Origin: Bipolaris cookei
Lineage: Eukaryota; Ascomycota; Dothideomycetes; Pleosporales; Pleosporaceae
Direction of reading: 5' to 3'
Length of the DNA: 64,000 nucleotides
Assembly (NCBI GenBank): GCA_002286855.1
Contig: NRSV01000061.1
Coordinates: forward strand, 151,422-215,421
In this document: piece by piece, positions 1 to 10,025 of the stretch
Position numbering within the stretch: the first letter of the stretch is position 1
How the letters are laid out: the number at the start of each line of letters is the position of its first letter
The notes under the pieces: model-generated
Seen by the model: only the letters and a program-made list of their open reading frames with translations
Databases searched by the model: none
Told to the model about the DNA's origin: nothing
Made by a program: the position numbers and the translations under genes

Positions 1-41
1 CCTCTACTTTCAATGTTCTCTGCTAAAAGTATACATAAAAG

Positions 42-872
42 ATGGTCATGGCATCGTTGTTCTTCTACTTCATGTGCAACTGGGCTGTGAAGCATTCGTT
101 GCTTTGCTTTTACTCCGAGCTCACTTTCGAACGCTGGCATCGCGTGTTCATATACGTGATGCACGTCTTGGCTTTCATGTTTGGTTTTTCATGCGTCGTC
201 ATTGGTATCTTCCAATGTCTCCCTGTCCAGAAATTCTGGAACAACGAGCTCGAAGGATTCTGTATCGACAATGACGCATTCGGCTACTACAACTCGATCT
301 TCATGCTTTTGAACGACATCGTCCTCTATATCATGCCAGTCATCTTTACCTGGAACGTCCATCTACGCCGCTCCCATCGCATTGCCGTCAATTGCCTCTT
401 TGCTCTCGGAGGCCTGGTCCTAGGAGCAAGCGTTGCACGAGTCTACTTCATGGACCAGCAAGTCAAGAACCCGGATTTCCCATTCCGTTTCGCTTCAATG
501 ATGATCTGCTCTGTCATCGAAAACCACCTTGCTGTCATTGTCGCATGCGCGCCCAACATCAAGGCACTCATCCTGCATACCTTCCCCAGTCTGCAAGGCA
601 AATTCGACAAGATTGTCAGCGATGGCGATGCCTACCGCCACAAGTACAAGAGCGGTTACAAAAGCAACAATTCTGCTACTCTCGATGTGGAGTCTTCAGG
701 AATCATGAAGATGAAGGATGTAGAAGTTAAAATTGAGAAGCCCGAGAGACCCGGCTTCTTCTCGAGTGGAAGCTCAAGAAGTGGGAAGACTAAGGACCAG
801 TGGTGGCGTGCGCCAAATAGTTGGGCTGTCGAGTCTACAACTACTACTGTTGCTTCTTCCAACCAGAACTAA
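42..872 (+). CDS. Rhodopsin-domain (PTH11/SAT20-like) integral membrane protein, last exon only
   Basis: This is the 3' exon of a fungal multi-pass membrane protein of the rhodopsin-domain family (often called PTH11-like or SAT20-like). Several hydrophobic segments are visible, with a WAVKHSLLCFY segment typical of the third helix, an FQCLPVQKFW loop with conserved Cys and Trp, and a C-terminal cytosolic tail rich in Lys and Ser. The first two helices are missing, and the bases before position 42 look like an intron end (AAAAG acceptor), so the gene starts left of the window. The ATG at 42 is therefore probably not the true start. The family role is generally unproven; some members are pathogen surface receptors. 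Family placement is fairly firm, function is not. Confidence 0.8.
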   Translation: MVMASLFFYFMCNWAVKHSLLCFYSELTFERWHRVFIYVMHVLAFMFGFSCVVIGIFQCLPVQKFWNNELEGFCIDNDAFGYYNSIFMLLNDIVLYIMPVIFTWNVHLRRSHRIAVNCLFALGGLVLGASVARVYFMDQQVKNPDFPFRFASMMICSVIENHLAVIVACAPNIKALILHTFPSLQGKFDKIVSDGDAYRHKYKSGYKSNNSATLDVESSGIMKMKDVEVKIEKPERPGFFSSGSSRSGKTKDQWWRAPNSWAVESTTTTVASSNQN

Positions 873-2623
873 GGGTTCGGGACGTTGGGAGCATGTCATG
901 TTCAAAGACCGACTTTTTTTGTAAAAGTGTTGATGCAAGTTCATTGTATCTTCTTCTACTGTCATAGTCGGCTATTCATAAAGCGAAAATAGAGTTTTCG
1001 TCTCTCATTACGCCTTCTCCCTGAACGTTCTTGCAATCCAAAATTACTCTATCTCCAGTATTAACTCCCTTTCCCAATGCACTATCCGCCCATTACTCTC
1101 GTTGTTGTACAGTTTATCGACGATGTTTGCTCCGTCTATTAGTGGCAACGACGTTGCCCGTCACGCATGGCTCGACACTTCTAGGTTCACTGGTACTTGA
1201 CTTCCGCACCCTCCTCCGTCTCACGTTTCCGCCTCTTTCCACTCTCTTTCCCAAAACACAACCACCCACTGATAGCCGTATGCAGTCGTTTCCACAATGA
1301 TTCTCTAGAAATCCCATCCCTTGTAGTCGTAATAGTGACGGTGGGAGGTCGGGGCAGTGCCGTAATACTCAAATCGGACGCATCTTGCAGATTTACCAGG
1401 TTAGAACTCTGAGGGCGGCTGGAACTTGTAGGCGGGTTTGAAGCAGGCTCGTGATAATCATGAAACAGAATAGAGTTTATGGGGAGGAGATGGCGCGACT
1501 GCATTTTTGGTGGCGTTGAATGGAGGAAAATTGTTGGATGGAAAAGAAGACTAGGACCTTGCTCGTCGGATGGCGTTGCCTAACAGACTTGATGCAGTTA
1601 AGGTTTTACTTGACATTGACAAATGGTTGCGCAACAAGGGGTGAGATGCTCATGGAAAACGGAATTATACGTAGTGCGTCATTGTTTGGACAGCCAAGCA
1701 CTCGTTGTTGTGCAGACGGTGGTGAAGGTGAAGGTAAAGGTGAAGATGAAACGAAGGCGATGGCTAATCTTCCGTTAGTGTATTACGCACCCAGCCTAAT
1801 CGGACTCTTGGAATCAGGCTGCGGTCTCCCTATATGAGTCGTGTTATACAAGTTAGATTGCAGGGGTGGCTTGTGTTTCGACATCCGTTAGTGATTACAA
1901 AGGAAAATATTGACCGGATCATATGAGAGCTATGATGATGTGGACATTGGACGATGAAATAAATGCCTTGGGTCTCCTAGAACCTCAGACAGAGAGGCGG
2001 AGTGGAAATTGATTGTGAAAATTGAACGAGCCAAGAGCAGAAGAAATTAGGCAATTGTTCGGCATGACATGGTTCGCTCAAATCCATGACTAGGAAGTGT
2101 CAGATTTTAATAGGGTTGTGTACGTATACGCAAGCCTATAAAAGCGATGAAGTATCTTCTGGCATTAACATAAGAAGACGCGTTGCCTGTCAACAACGAT
2201 ATCTTTAGTCTGACACGCTGACCATAGACATCTACCGCTGTAGTAGACAACCTAAGAATGCACACGCCCCCCATGATTGTCGTCTGCGCGTTTCCGGATA
2301 CGGTTGCTTCGGCGATTTAACGATGAGATTTCCCCAGATTTTCCCGAAGACGGAGCGGAACCCCTTGTGCCACCAATCATTCGTCGGCCTCGCTGATTTA
2401 GCCACGCCACCATACTCAACACCTAGTTCATGCATAGGCAATTTTCACTGTAACGATCCGGCCGGAACCTAGCTCGCAAGCGTAGTCAGAACGGGTGAAC
2501 TGTAAACCTCAACCTAATTCTCTTCCTAAATTTAGGTCACACTGTAATATAATAGTATAAGTATGTGTCGGCCCTGTCTTCGAGAATATGGCCGTGCCTG
2601 CAAAGCACAACTGATCCAAAATC
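873..2623. other. Intergenic region, no gene seen
   Basis: The ORFs here are short and overlap in conflicting frames, with no recognisable domain. A small imperfect GGTGAAG-type repeat lies near 1721-1750. AT-rich TATA-like sequence around 2540-2565 may belong to the promoter of the downstream pectinesterase. Confidence 0.5.
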
Positions 2624-3610
2624 ATGAGGTCTGCCGTCCTAGCCTGTGTCCTCGGAGTTGTTTCCGCCGACAAGCAAGTGCGCACGAAACCGGACCAAGG
2701 AGCCTTGGTCGTTGATGCATCAGGCGCATATCCGAACAGCTATCTCAACATCAGTGCCGCCGTAGCAGGACTCCATAATAAAACCGACGCCCAAAAGATC
2801 TTCATCTTCCCCGGCACATATACCGAGCAAGTCTACATACGCCGGCTTGCAGGCCCCTTAACCATCCAAGGCTACACCAATGATTCCACTACTTACAAGA
2901 AGAACCAAGTCCTCCTCACCTACAACCTCTCGCGCAAAACCCCTGGTCTAGCCAACAACGACGCAACATCAACCCTCCGCCTCTGGACCTCCAACGTCAA
3001 AATCTACAACCTCAACATCGCCAACACCTTCGGCGCCGGCTCCCAAGCCCTCGCGCTCAGCGCTCAGAAAACAAACCAAGGCTTCTATGGCTGCAATTTC
3101 ACCAGCTACCAAGACACCATTTACGCCAACGAAGGCCGCCAAATCTACGCCAAATCATTCGTAAACGGCGCCGTAGATTTCATTTTCGGACTCCGCGCCG
3201 TCGCCTTCTTCAACAAAATGGACATCGAAACCATCGGCCCCGGCTTCATCGTCGCCAACGGCCGCGACTCCGAGGAAAACACGAGTTTCTACGTCTTCAA
3301 CAAGGTCAATGTTACTGGGTCTAGTGGTCCGAGTTCAACGGATCTGGGACGCCCCTGGAGACCATTTAGCAGAGTTCTTTTCCAGCAGAGTTACCTAGGT
3401 GATGTGGTTACGCCGCGGGGTTGGTCGCAGTGGGACGATGTGCAGAGCACAAACAATGTTGTTTTTCAAGAGTATCAGAATTTCGGGCCTGGAGCGAATA
3501 CCTCGGCGAGGGTGAACTGGAGTTCACAAGCTACTGCGCCGATTAAGGCTTCGGATCTGTTTGGGAGCGATTTTGAGAAGGAGAACTGGGTGGATGTTGA
3601 TTATTTGTAA
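2624..3610 (+). CDS. Secreted pectin methylesterase (CE8)
   Basis: Removes methyl esters from cell-wall homogalacturonan, releasing methanol and making pectin accessible to lyases and polygalacturonases. It acts outside the cell. The 328-aa single-exon product begins with a short signal peptide (about residues 1-15) and has the parallel beta-helix signatures of the pectinesterase family in order: QALAL (Gln141), YQDTIY (Gln163, Asp164), DFIFG (Asp185) and LGRPW (Arg243, Trp245). These supply the catalytic aspartates, oxyanion glutamines and substrate-binding Arg/Trp, so the enzyme looks intact. Length is normal for fungal secreted members. The start is the only Met directly before the signal peptide. 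No partner pectinase lies nearby. A plant-associated lifestyle is an inference from this and the other secreted enzymes. Confidence 0.93.
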   Translation: MRSAVLACVLGVVSADKQVRTKPDQGALVVDASGAYPNSYLNISAAVAGLHNKTDAQKIFIFPGTYTEQVYIRRLAGPLTIQGYTNDSTTYKKNQVLLTYNLSRKTPGLANNDATSTLRLWTSNVKIYNLNIANTFGAGSQALALSAQKTNQGFYGCNFTSYQDTIYANEGRQIYAKSFVNGAVDFIFGLRAVAFFNKMDIETIGPGFIVANGRDSEENTSFYVFNKVNVTGSSGPSSTDLGRPWRPFSRVLFQQSYLGDVVTPRGWSQWDDVQSTNNVVFQEYQNFGPGANTSARVNWSSQATAPIKASDLFGSDFEKENWVDVDYL

Positions 3611-4012
3611 ATACTTTATGAGGGCTTGTTTACATGATTGGTTACGGGGTACGTTAAATATCTAGTGCTATCTCCTTATCTGCTTCAGCAGATTAACACG
3701 TACAATAACTACGTAGCGCTATACTGACTTGGCTCAAGCTCATCCAAACTCATCGTGAGCTCAAGCCTGTCCAAACTTACCATTGGACACATCCTCCAAG
3801 GTACGTTGTTCGGTCACGACAGCCACAACGTGCTGCTTGGCAAGATGCGCTCCGTGACGAAGCCCACATCTTTCAGCCTATTATATAAGTCATCGTACAC
3901 TTCTAGCACCAGCTTGATCCTAAGAAATAGCGCAAAGTCAGTTCAGTCCCAATTGAACTCACGTCGCAGAAGATTTAAACAAGTCCTCATAGTAATTATT
4001 CATGCGTTCGCC
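3611..4012. other. Intergenic region between pectinesterase and a pseudogene
   Basis: No domain-bearing ORF. The apparent plus-strand ORF over 3755-4105 overlaps the antisense pseudogene and has no recognisable features. Confidence 0.4.
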
Positions 4013-4831
4013 TTAAATGTATACATAATAGTGTACTTCCCAATTAGTGTTCGTATCAGCAGCCATGATTCTGAGAAGATCCTCGATGTGGGACTTATTG
4101 CTTAACCTGACCGTGTTTTGCCAGTCAGAGAGAAGGTGATCGAGGTGCAAAATTGCCTTTCGCTTCAGACCTTGCTCCTTGAGATGAGCAAAGTTGTGCT
4201 CAGATGCAGTTCGCCAAATCCTGAGCGCTTATTTCAATACATCATAAATGTGAGCGATGCATAAACTAAGGTCTGGCTCGGGGTTCCGGCGGAAGGGGGA
4301 GGATTGGTAGTTGATATGAAGATGGAGATGCGCATGCATGAATGAGGTAAGGCCAGCAAAGATGGTGCTTGGTAGTTCTGGTAGTGATGCGTTACCATTC
4401 TCATTTATGTCAGAAATCAATTTGCAGAAATTCATCTCAGCCATGATGGAGATGTAGGCTGTAGTGCAGGCTTCGAGTATAGAGCGCGCCTCGCTGGTGA
4501 TCTACCTGCATAAAGAAAGTATACTTAACCTTTGTAGAGGGGTTTGCATGGGCTTAGGGGATAGACAATGAGGACGTTGCGTGCAGTGTCCTGACCCAAA
4601 CTTAGCACGAAACTCGGTGATGAGATTTCGGATCTCAGCCGGAAAGCATAGCAGAAAATTGTTCTGCATATGCTCGCTTTCGTTGTCTTTTCCCATGAAT
4701 CCGAAACGCGCTTGAGATTGGCGGATTACCTGGACTGCCTTCTTGACCTCTTTTCTATCGAGTTTATTACTCAAATAGACCCTGTCTCCAGGTTTGAAAA
4801 TTATGTGGCAGAAAGGGCGACAGGAGTTCAT
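4013..4831 (-). pseudogene. LPAEIRN-type (F-box/2EXR-like) protein gene with two in-frame stops
   Basis: A single uninterrupted minus-strand frame of 273 codons runs from ATG at 4831 to TAA at 4013, broken only by TAG at 4502-4504 and TAA at 4229-4231. The N-terminal half has FPAEIRNLITEF, the hallmark of a large fungal family usually written LPxEIRNxIYE. After the first stop the frame continues with ITSEARSIL, which in relatives follows a CRQ (CRQIYSEA). The stop thus sits where a Gln codon is expected. The second stop lies in DVLK-stop-ALRIWRTASEH, again a plausible Gln. Both fit CAG->TAG and CAA->TAA, the CpA->TpA change of RIP. No splice sites around the stops would remove them cleanly. 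The molecular function of this family is unknown. Confidence 0.6.
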
Positions 4832-6001
4832 GGTGTTGATTTAGAGTTGTGTTAGGTCCGAATGCAATCAGGGGCTGACTGTACCTTCTCTTGGAGAGGT
4901 ATTGGGCGTACTGGAATGGTAAAATTTAGAGAGATGACGAGCTGAATCTCAATCTTCGATAGATCGAGGAATGGTTTGATAGATAGGAATTTTTTATAAT
5001 GAGCTGTGGATCAAGCTCTCGATAAAGGGCCATTAAGGTTGGCGAAAGTTATGTACACACCTAGATCCATTGTTAATGCACGACTTGCTCTTTTGGTAGT
5101 TGTTAAAGAACGTTGGTGTATCAAACTGTGAACGGGAGTCATAAATCCAGTGTCTTTGAAGTTGGCTGGCGACTGCCTCCCCATCGTTCCTTTCATGTGA
5201 ATGAATAAAGTAGAAGTGAATGGAGTAATGTCACGAGGGGTAAACCTCCATGCAGGATCGACTTGATGTACCGGAGACGGCCCTGAATCTGTAATTAAGA
5301 GTTTGATTCTCTGGAGTGGTGGCTAAAGTAAGTAATTTAGGATCTTTCACCAGATAATGAGATCTCCAGCAGGGTAGTAGTGAGTAGTTTGCGAGATCAT
5401 CTCTATTTCCCGGTATTATGTGGGAGCCTGCGCGATACTATATGGAGTCTCTATGTTGTTTTCGTTCCGAAGGAGGATTGGGGAATGTCCGCAGCGTTGC
5501 GCGGGCTTCATTAGCCCCCGTCAGTAGACGCTGCTTGAGCCCTGGGATTTCAATAACTGCTCTAATACACATGGTGGTATCGCATTCATAAAAAATACTA
5601 TCAGAAATGAAGAGATTGAAAAGGCCTGGGTTTGTTGAAAGTTAATAAAGTTAAGTGGAGTACCCAAATAAGGGTTGGACATGTGCAATAAGGTTGACAT
5701 TCAGAAGTTGATGATATACCAAGAGTCTTGGTTACTTAAGACATGGACAGGGTATAGTTTGCCCTGCTTTTGAGATAAAGGGATTCAGGATTGTGTCAAA
5801 CATTAGGTAAGCTGCTGTCAAACACGCAATCCAAACTATTCGTAGTGTCTTGCGCTTGGTTGTACGGTTTAATGATGACGTTCTTGGAACATCACCAGCA
5901 CGTCAAGCTCGGGCCCGACATACACCCATACTTTAAAGAACTTCGAGTATCCAGAGGAACAATATTTAGTTCCCCAGAAATCTCATAAAAACCAAACCAT
6001 A
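4832..6001. other. Intergenic region, no gene seen
   Basis: Mostly AT-rich sequence with only short ORFs lacking recognisable motifs. Nothing else is supported. Confidence 0.4.
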
Positions 6002-6454
6002 ATGTCAGGAATCTTGAAAAGCTTTTCGCGCTCAGCGCCCATCGCAAGTCGCGCCCTTCAACAGCGAGGTCAGGGTATGCATCTCGAGCATTTTATCACC
6101 AAACTGCTTTCTAACATTTCAATCCAAGCTTTGCAGCCGATTATTTCTCGTACATATGCCAACGGCGCCGTACCCGGCCAATCGTCCAATGTATCCAACC
6201 CGCAGGCGAGCAGCTCTGAGAGCCAGTCCATCAACCACAGCACCTCGATTGGACAGACGGACAAGAATGATGGGGATCACGTATCAATACAGAACCCTGT
6301 TAGCCACCCAGAAAACGATCGAGTAGGAGCGTCGGAGGAGACGACTGAGAGCCAGGACCACATGAAGCATGACCCGAACGAGTCGGATGCGAAGAAGAGG
6401 GAGAAGACGTTGGAATATGGCCAGAATAAGCCTTTGGATGCGGCCGATAAATAG
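6002..6454 (+). CDS. Small Ser/Asn-rich hypothetical protein, possibly mitochondrial
   Basis: The N-terminus MSGILKSFSRSAPIASRAL is basic, lacks acids and is amphipathic, like a mitochondrial presequence. The middle is Ser/Asn/Gln-rich and disordered. The C-terminus is charged and ends KKREKTLEYGQNKPLDAADK. A 54-nt intron at 6075-6128 is likely: donor GTATGC, CTAAC branch site, acceptor CCAAG. It keeps the frame and gives a product of 132 aa; unspliced, the ORF encodes 150 aa. I recognise the layout as common in small ascomycete mitochondrial proteins but cannot name a family. The targeting call is an inference from composition only. Confidence 0.55.
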   Translation: MSGILKSFSRSAPIASRALQQRGQGMHLEHFITKLLSNISIQALQPIISRTYANGAVPGQSSNVSNPQASSSESQSINHSTSIGQTDKNDGDHVSIQNPVSHPENDRVGASEETTESQDHMKHDPNESDAKKREKTLEYGQNKPLDAADK

Positions 6455-7819
6455 GTTATGACGAGGGTCAATCAATGAATGACAGTTTGAAAAATCAAAG
6501 AAAACCTTGAGCTTTCGTAAAGAAAAAGACGAATATTCACAGGAGGCTGAGAAGTCAAAGTTAGTTGGTTTCTTCCGAAAATACCACTTGTGTTCATATT
6601 CATCGGAAACAACTGAAGAAGGTCCTCTGGGCGTCGTTTCAATTGTCCTGTTCACGCTGTCTCAAAGCTCCATCGTTAAGGTTCGTAATCAATACCACAA
6701 GGCAACGGCTTACATGACGAGATTTTGGACCCATCTAAACATCCTCCAATATCAATTGAAGTTGCTTTTGATCTGACCACATTGTGTATTTACAGCTCCT
6801 TAAAGCATATCATTCAGCAGGATCTCGCCAAATAAACTGTGGATCCTCACATCAGTTCTTGAACTAAAGTGGTTCCTCGAAAGGCACCCACTACAAGATT
6901 CACTTGCCTATAGGCCAAAATGGCAGTTCCAGACGAGCAAAATCTATGTAGCGCTTTGAAATAGGTTAGTGCGTAAAAACCTCCTGCATGAAACATACAC
7001 GAGATCTGACAACGTGGAGGTCAATGCGCCTTTGAACAATTGTTTTTGTGTGATTGAGATTTCGTGGCTGAGGTACCCGAATCCTCCAATACCTTGGCAT
7101 TCGAAAGCACTTCGAAGGCATCTGGCTGTTAGGGACGAATCTCCGACCCGAACAATGCTAACCTGACTACTGAACCGCAAGTAGCTCGAATGACCGCCAT
7201 GGAAGTTTCTCTTTATTAACGTAGCTCACCTTTTAGGTAATTGGTCTGTCGCTAAGCAGCACATCCTTGTCAATACTTACGTCCGCAAGCCTACTGGCTC
7301 AACCGTCAACGCCGCAACAGTCTCCAATATCTGACGACCGGTAAGATTCCGGACGAAACGATGGACGCGAAGCTTAGCTCGTGTTTCGAAACCAGGTACC
7401 GAGGGCGGAAACGAGGCGGGTGCTAGTGTTTGGCAGGTACATGCAGCCAATAGCCTCCATCGCATGCCTACTAGCGCCCCGGTGCCATCTCCCGTCGTTC
7501 ATGCTCTGCTCCTTAAGGTCCACATTTGCCTTGGGCATTCACGGCGAACACACTGCGTTAGGAAAAGAGAAAAACTGCGGGTTCTGACGCCTGGGGCCTG
7601 GAAACTCAACAAGAAAGTAAGGAGGGATGTTCCCGTGTGGGACGACATGTTTGTCGCAGCCTCAGGCATAAGTAGCACGAGGGGCGCGCCATTGTCTACG
7701 TGCTTATTTTCCCTTTATCACGCTTCATTCGTTTTTCAAACAAAACTTTCTTTGCATTCTTTTTTTTCTCTTCCAAAGGCTGTGCCAATCCATTATTACA
7801 TTCATTCCTCAGACACAGG
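6455..7819. other. Intergenic region upstream of DUF1996 gene
   Basis: Several ORFs of 60-120 codons overlap in opposite frames, none with a domain. The stretch just before 7820 is pyrimidine-rich (many T runs around 7705-7775), as is common just upstream of fungal transcription starts. Confidence 0.4.
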
Positions 7820-8797
7820 ATGTCTCTTTACACCGTCCTCACCGCAAGCCTGCTTGCCCAATACGCAAGCGCCTACACCCAAGTCAACCTCCCCTCACCC
7901 TTTATGCAAAAAAACATCGACCCCATCGTCTTTCCCGGTTCCTTCGACAAATCCCACCTCCACTCCTTCTACGGCTCCGACGCCGTTACCGCCACCACAA
8001 AAACTAGCGCCGAGCTCCAAAAAGGCTGCACTAACGCAGAGGTCGCAGACGACCTAAGCGTCTACTGGGTCCCAACCGTCCTCTACACCCCGGACGCCGG
8101 CAAATCCTACGTCCCCGTCCCTGTCTCGCGCTTCAGCGCCTACTACAACCTCGGCGAGACGCCTGCCGAAATTGCCATCCCGCAAAACGTGCAGATGGTA
8201 GCGGGCAAAGCAGAAGCAAAAGACAAAGCCGGCATGGATCCAAACGCGAAATCAGAGTGGTTCTGCGAAGGCGACGACCCCGTTGCCCTAGATTCAAACG
8301 GGTTCCCCAGTAAATCCTGCTCTACACATTTGCAGCAGCTCCTGTATTTCCCGCAGTGCGTCAACACGGAGACGCTGGAGACGGGCTATAAAGACCGCGC
8401 TAACGGCACGCCGAATTGGTGTCCTGAAGGCATGAAGTCAATGCCTCAGCTGCGCTTCTCCATCCGCTATGATCTGCGCAAGGCGCTGCCTAACGGCTGG
8501 TCTGGCACTGCGCCCGTCAAGCTCGCGTGCGGCAATGCGTTTTGCTCGCATGGCGACTTTATTAATGGATGGACGAAGGAAGCGGCGGAGAGCATGGTTG
8601 CGACGACGAAGGAGAAGTATCATTTTCTTCCTGTCAAGGGCCGCCTTGCTGCTACGGCTTGTAAGCCAAAGGATGCAGATCCTGCCCATGGTACTAGCGA
8701 TTATGCCAAGAGCGTTGCTGCGATGGCGAAGCGTAGTGTTGCTGCTTGGGGGTGGGAGACAAGGTCTAGGCTTGCTCGTTCGGTTAGCAGGGATTGA
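7820..8797 (+). CDS. Secreted DUF1996 protein
   Basis: The 325-aa product has a signal peptide (MSLYTVLTASLLAQYASA) followed by a DUF1996 domain covering most of the chain. Family-typical pieces are the early MQKNIDPIVFPG and SHLHSFYG (His-rich), the YWVPTVLY strand, LLYFPQCVN, PQLRFSIRYDL and CSHGDFINGW. Conserved His and Cys residues suggest a metal- or disulfide-stabilised secreted fold, but the activity of the family is not established in general. An in-frame ORF extends upstream to 7700, but only the ATG at 7820 sits directly before the hydrophobic signal and follows a pyrimidine-rich leader, so it is chosen here. The C-terminal tail after about residue 290 is basic and variable. Confidence 0.85.
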   Translation: MSLYTVLTASLLAQYASAYTQVNLPSPFMQKNIDPIVFPGSFDKSHLHSFYGSDAVTATTKTSAELQKGCTNAEVADDLSVYWVPTVLYTPDAGKSYVPVPVSRFSAYYNLGETPAEIAIPQNVQMVAGKAEAKDKAGMDPNAKSEWFCEGDDPVALDSNGFPSKSCSTHLQQLLYFPQCVNTETLETGYKDRANGTPNWCPEGMKSMPQLRFSIRYDLRKALPNGWSGTAPVKLACGNAFCSHGDFINGWTKEAAESMVATTKEKYHFLPVKGRLAATACKPKDADPAHGTSDYAKSVAAMAKRSVAAWGWETRSRLARSVSRD

Positions 8798-9236
8798 GTC
8801 GAAGGGAGAGGGTGTGTGTGTGCTGGTGATAAGCACACACGATGATTTTCATTCTGTACATATATTATGATACCAGATTACCTTTGGCTTGGGTCGACGC
8901 GGGTATTGTCGACGCAGCAGCAGCTTGCAAATGAGACTTGTTTCTATGATGTCCCTTGAGAACTTGACTTGATCTTTATTTTGTTTAGCAACAGGTGTCT
9001 CGACATCTACACTTAATACTTATGCATTAATAGTGAGATGGACTTACGTTCGCTGTAAAAAGTACAATTTGTACCTAATCCATGACAATACCTGGCGAGC
9101 AGTGCAAAACATATCGTTCCTAATTAAAATACCCCAAGTGTCTCATAAAAACATAGTAAGGGTAGGCAGTAGTAATTTCCATACATAAATTACTTATACC
9201 AATAACTATACATAAATCGTACTCCATCTTCCTTCT
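8798..9236. other. Convergent 3' intergenic region
   Basis: Lies between the ends of two convergent genes. AT-rich 3' sequence with no coding signal. Confidence 0.4.
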
Positions 9237-10025
9237 CTAGTGCAAAAACTCTTTGAAAAAGTTAACCGCACTCCTCTTCGCCCGCTCCAATCCCGCCTTC
9301 TGTGCAGCATCGTTGGGATTACCTCGCACCGCAAAGCCATGCGTCAAACCCGGGAAATAAATGTACTCCCACTGTACGCCCGTCTTGGGTAGGATATCAA
9401 ACGTAGCCTGCTTCAGCTCAGGCGTGTATGTAAAATCGTTCTCAGGGCTGATAATCTGCACAGGTACTTTGACATTCTCAAGCTCCGATTTCTCGAGCAG
9501 CGACGGGTGCGCGGCGGAGACGGCGTCGACGAGCGAGGGGTCGGCAGCGAGCTTGAAGGCAGCCCAGCCGCCGTAGCAGAAGCCGATGGCTGCGACTTTC
9601 TTGTACTGCGACTTGAGAGTTTGAGCGTGCTCTTTAATCTCGGGCCAGCGGACGTCCTTGCTGTTGCGGGCGAGGAAGGCTCTAATGTCGAAGTTCTTTT
9701 GCTTTTCGGGGTCGGATAGTGCGCCAGGGTCTACTACTTCGCCGCCAAAACTGCGCAAACCATGGTTAGATTGAGGGCGCACATGCGTGGATTTCAATGT
9801 TGCTTACACGTCGGGTATGTAGACAGTCGCATTGGCTTCTTGCGCGTAGTGGTCCGCGATTAAGCGGACGTTCGGAAGCGTCCAGCCGAAAACGTCAGTT
9901 ACGATAAGAATAGCGGCGTCTTTGGAGTCGCCAGTTACATAGGCATTGGCGTTGTTGAGCTTAGTTTCCTTGCCAACGGTTTGACCGTTCCACTTGAAGC
10001 CGCTCTTGCAGTTGTCGCAAGACAT
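9237..10025 (-). CDS. Dienelactone hydrolase family protein
   Basis: Two exons (9808-10025 and 9237-9750) joined across a 57-nt intron give a 243-aa alpha/beta hydrolase. The junction restores YIPDVFGGE, a conserved segment of the family. The catalytic triad is visible: Cys131 in GFCYGG (nucleophilic Cys in place of Ser, typical of dienelactone hydrolases), Asp178 in PENDFTY, and His210 in GLTHGF. Members hydrolyse lactones or related esters in aromatic degradation, but many fungal paralogues have unknown substrates. The start at 10025 gives MSCDNC, with two early Cys as in many fungal relatives. No signal peptide, so probably cytosolic. It appears intact and borders the decayed block to its right. 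Confidence 0.9.
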
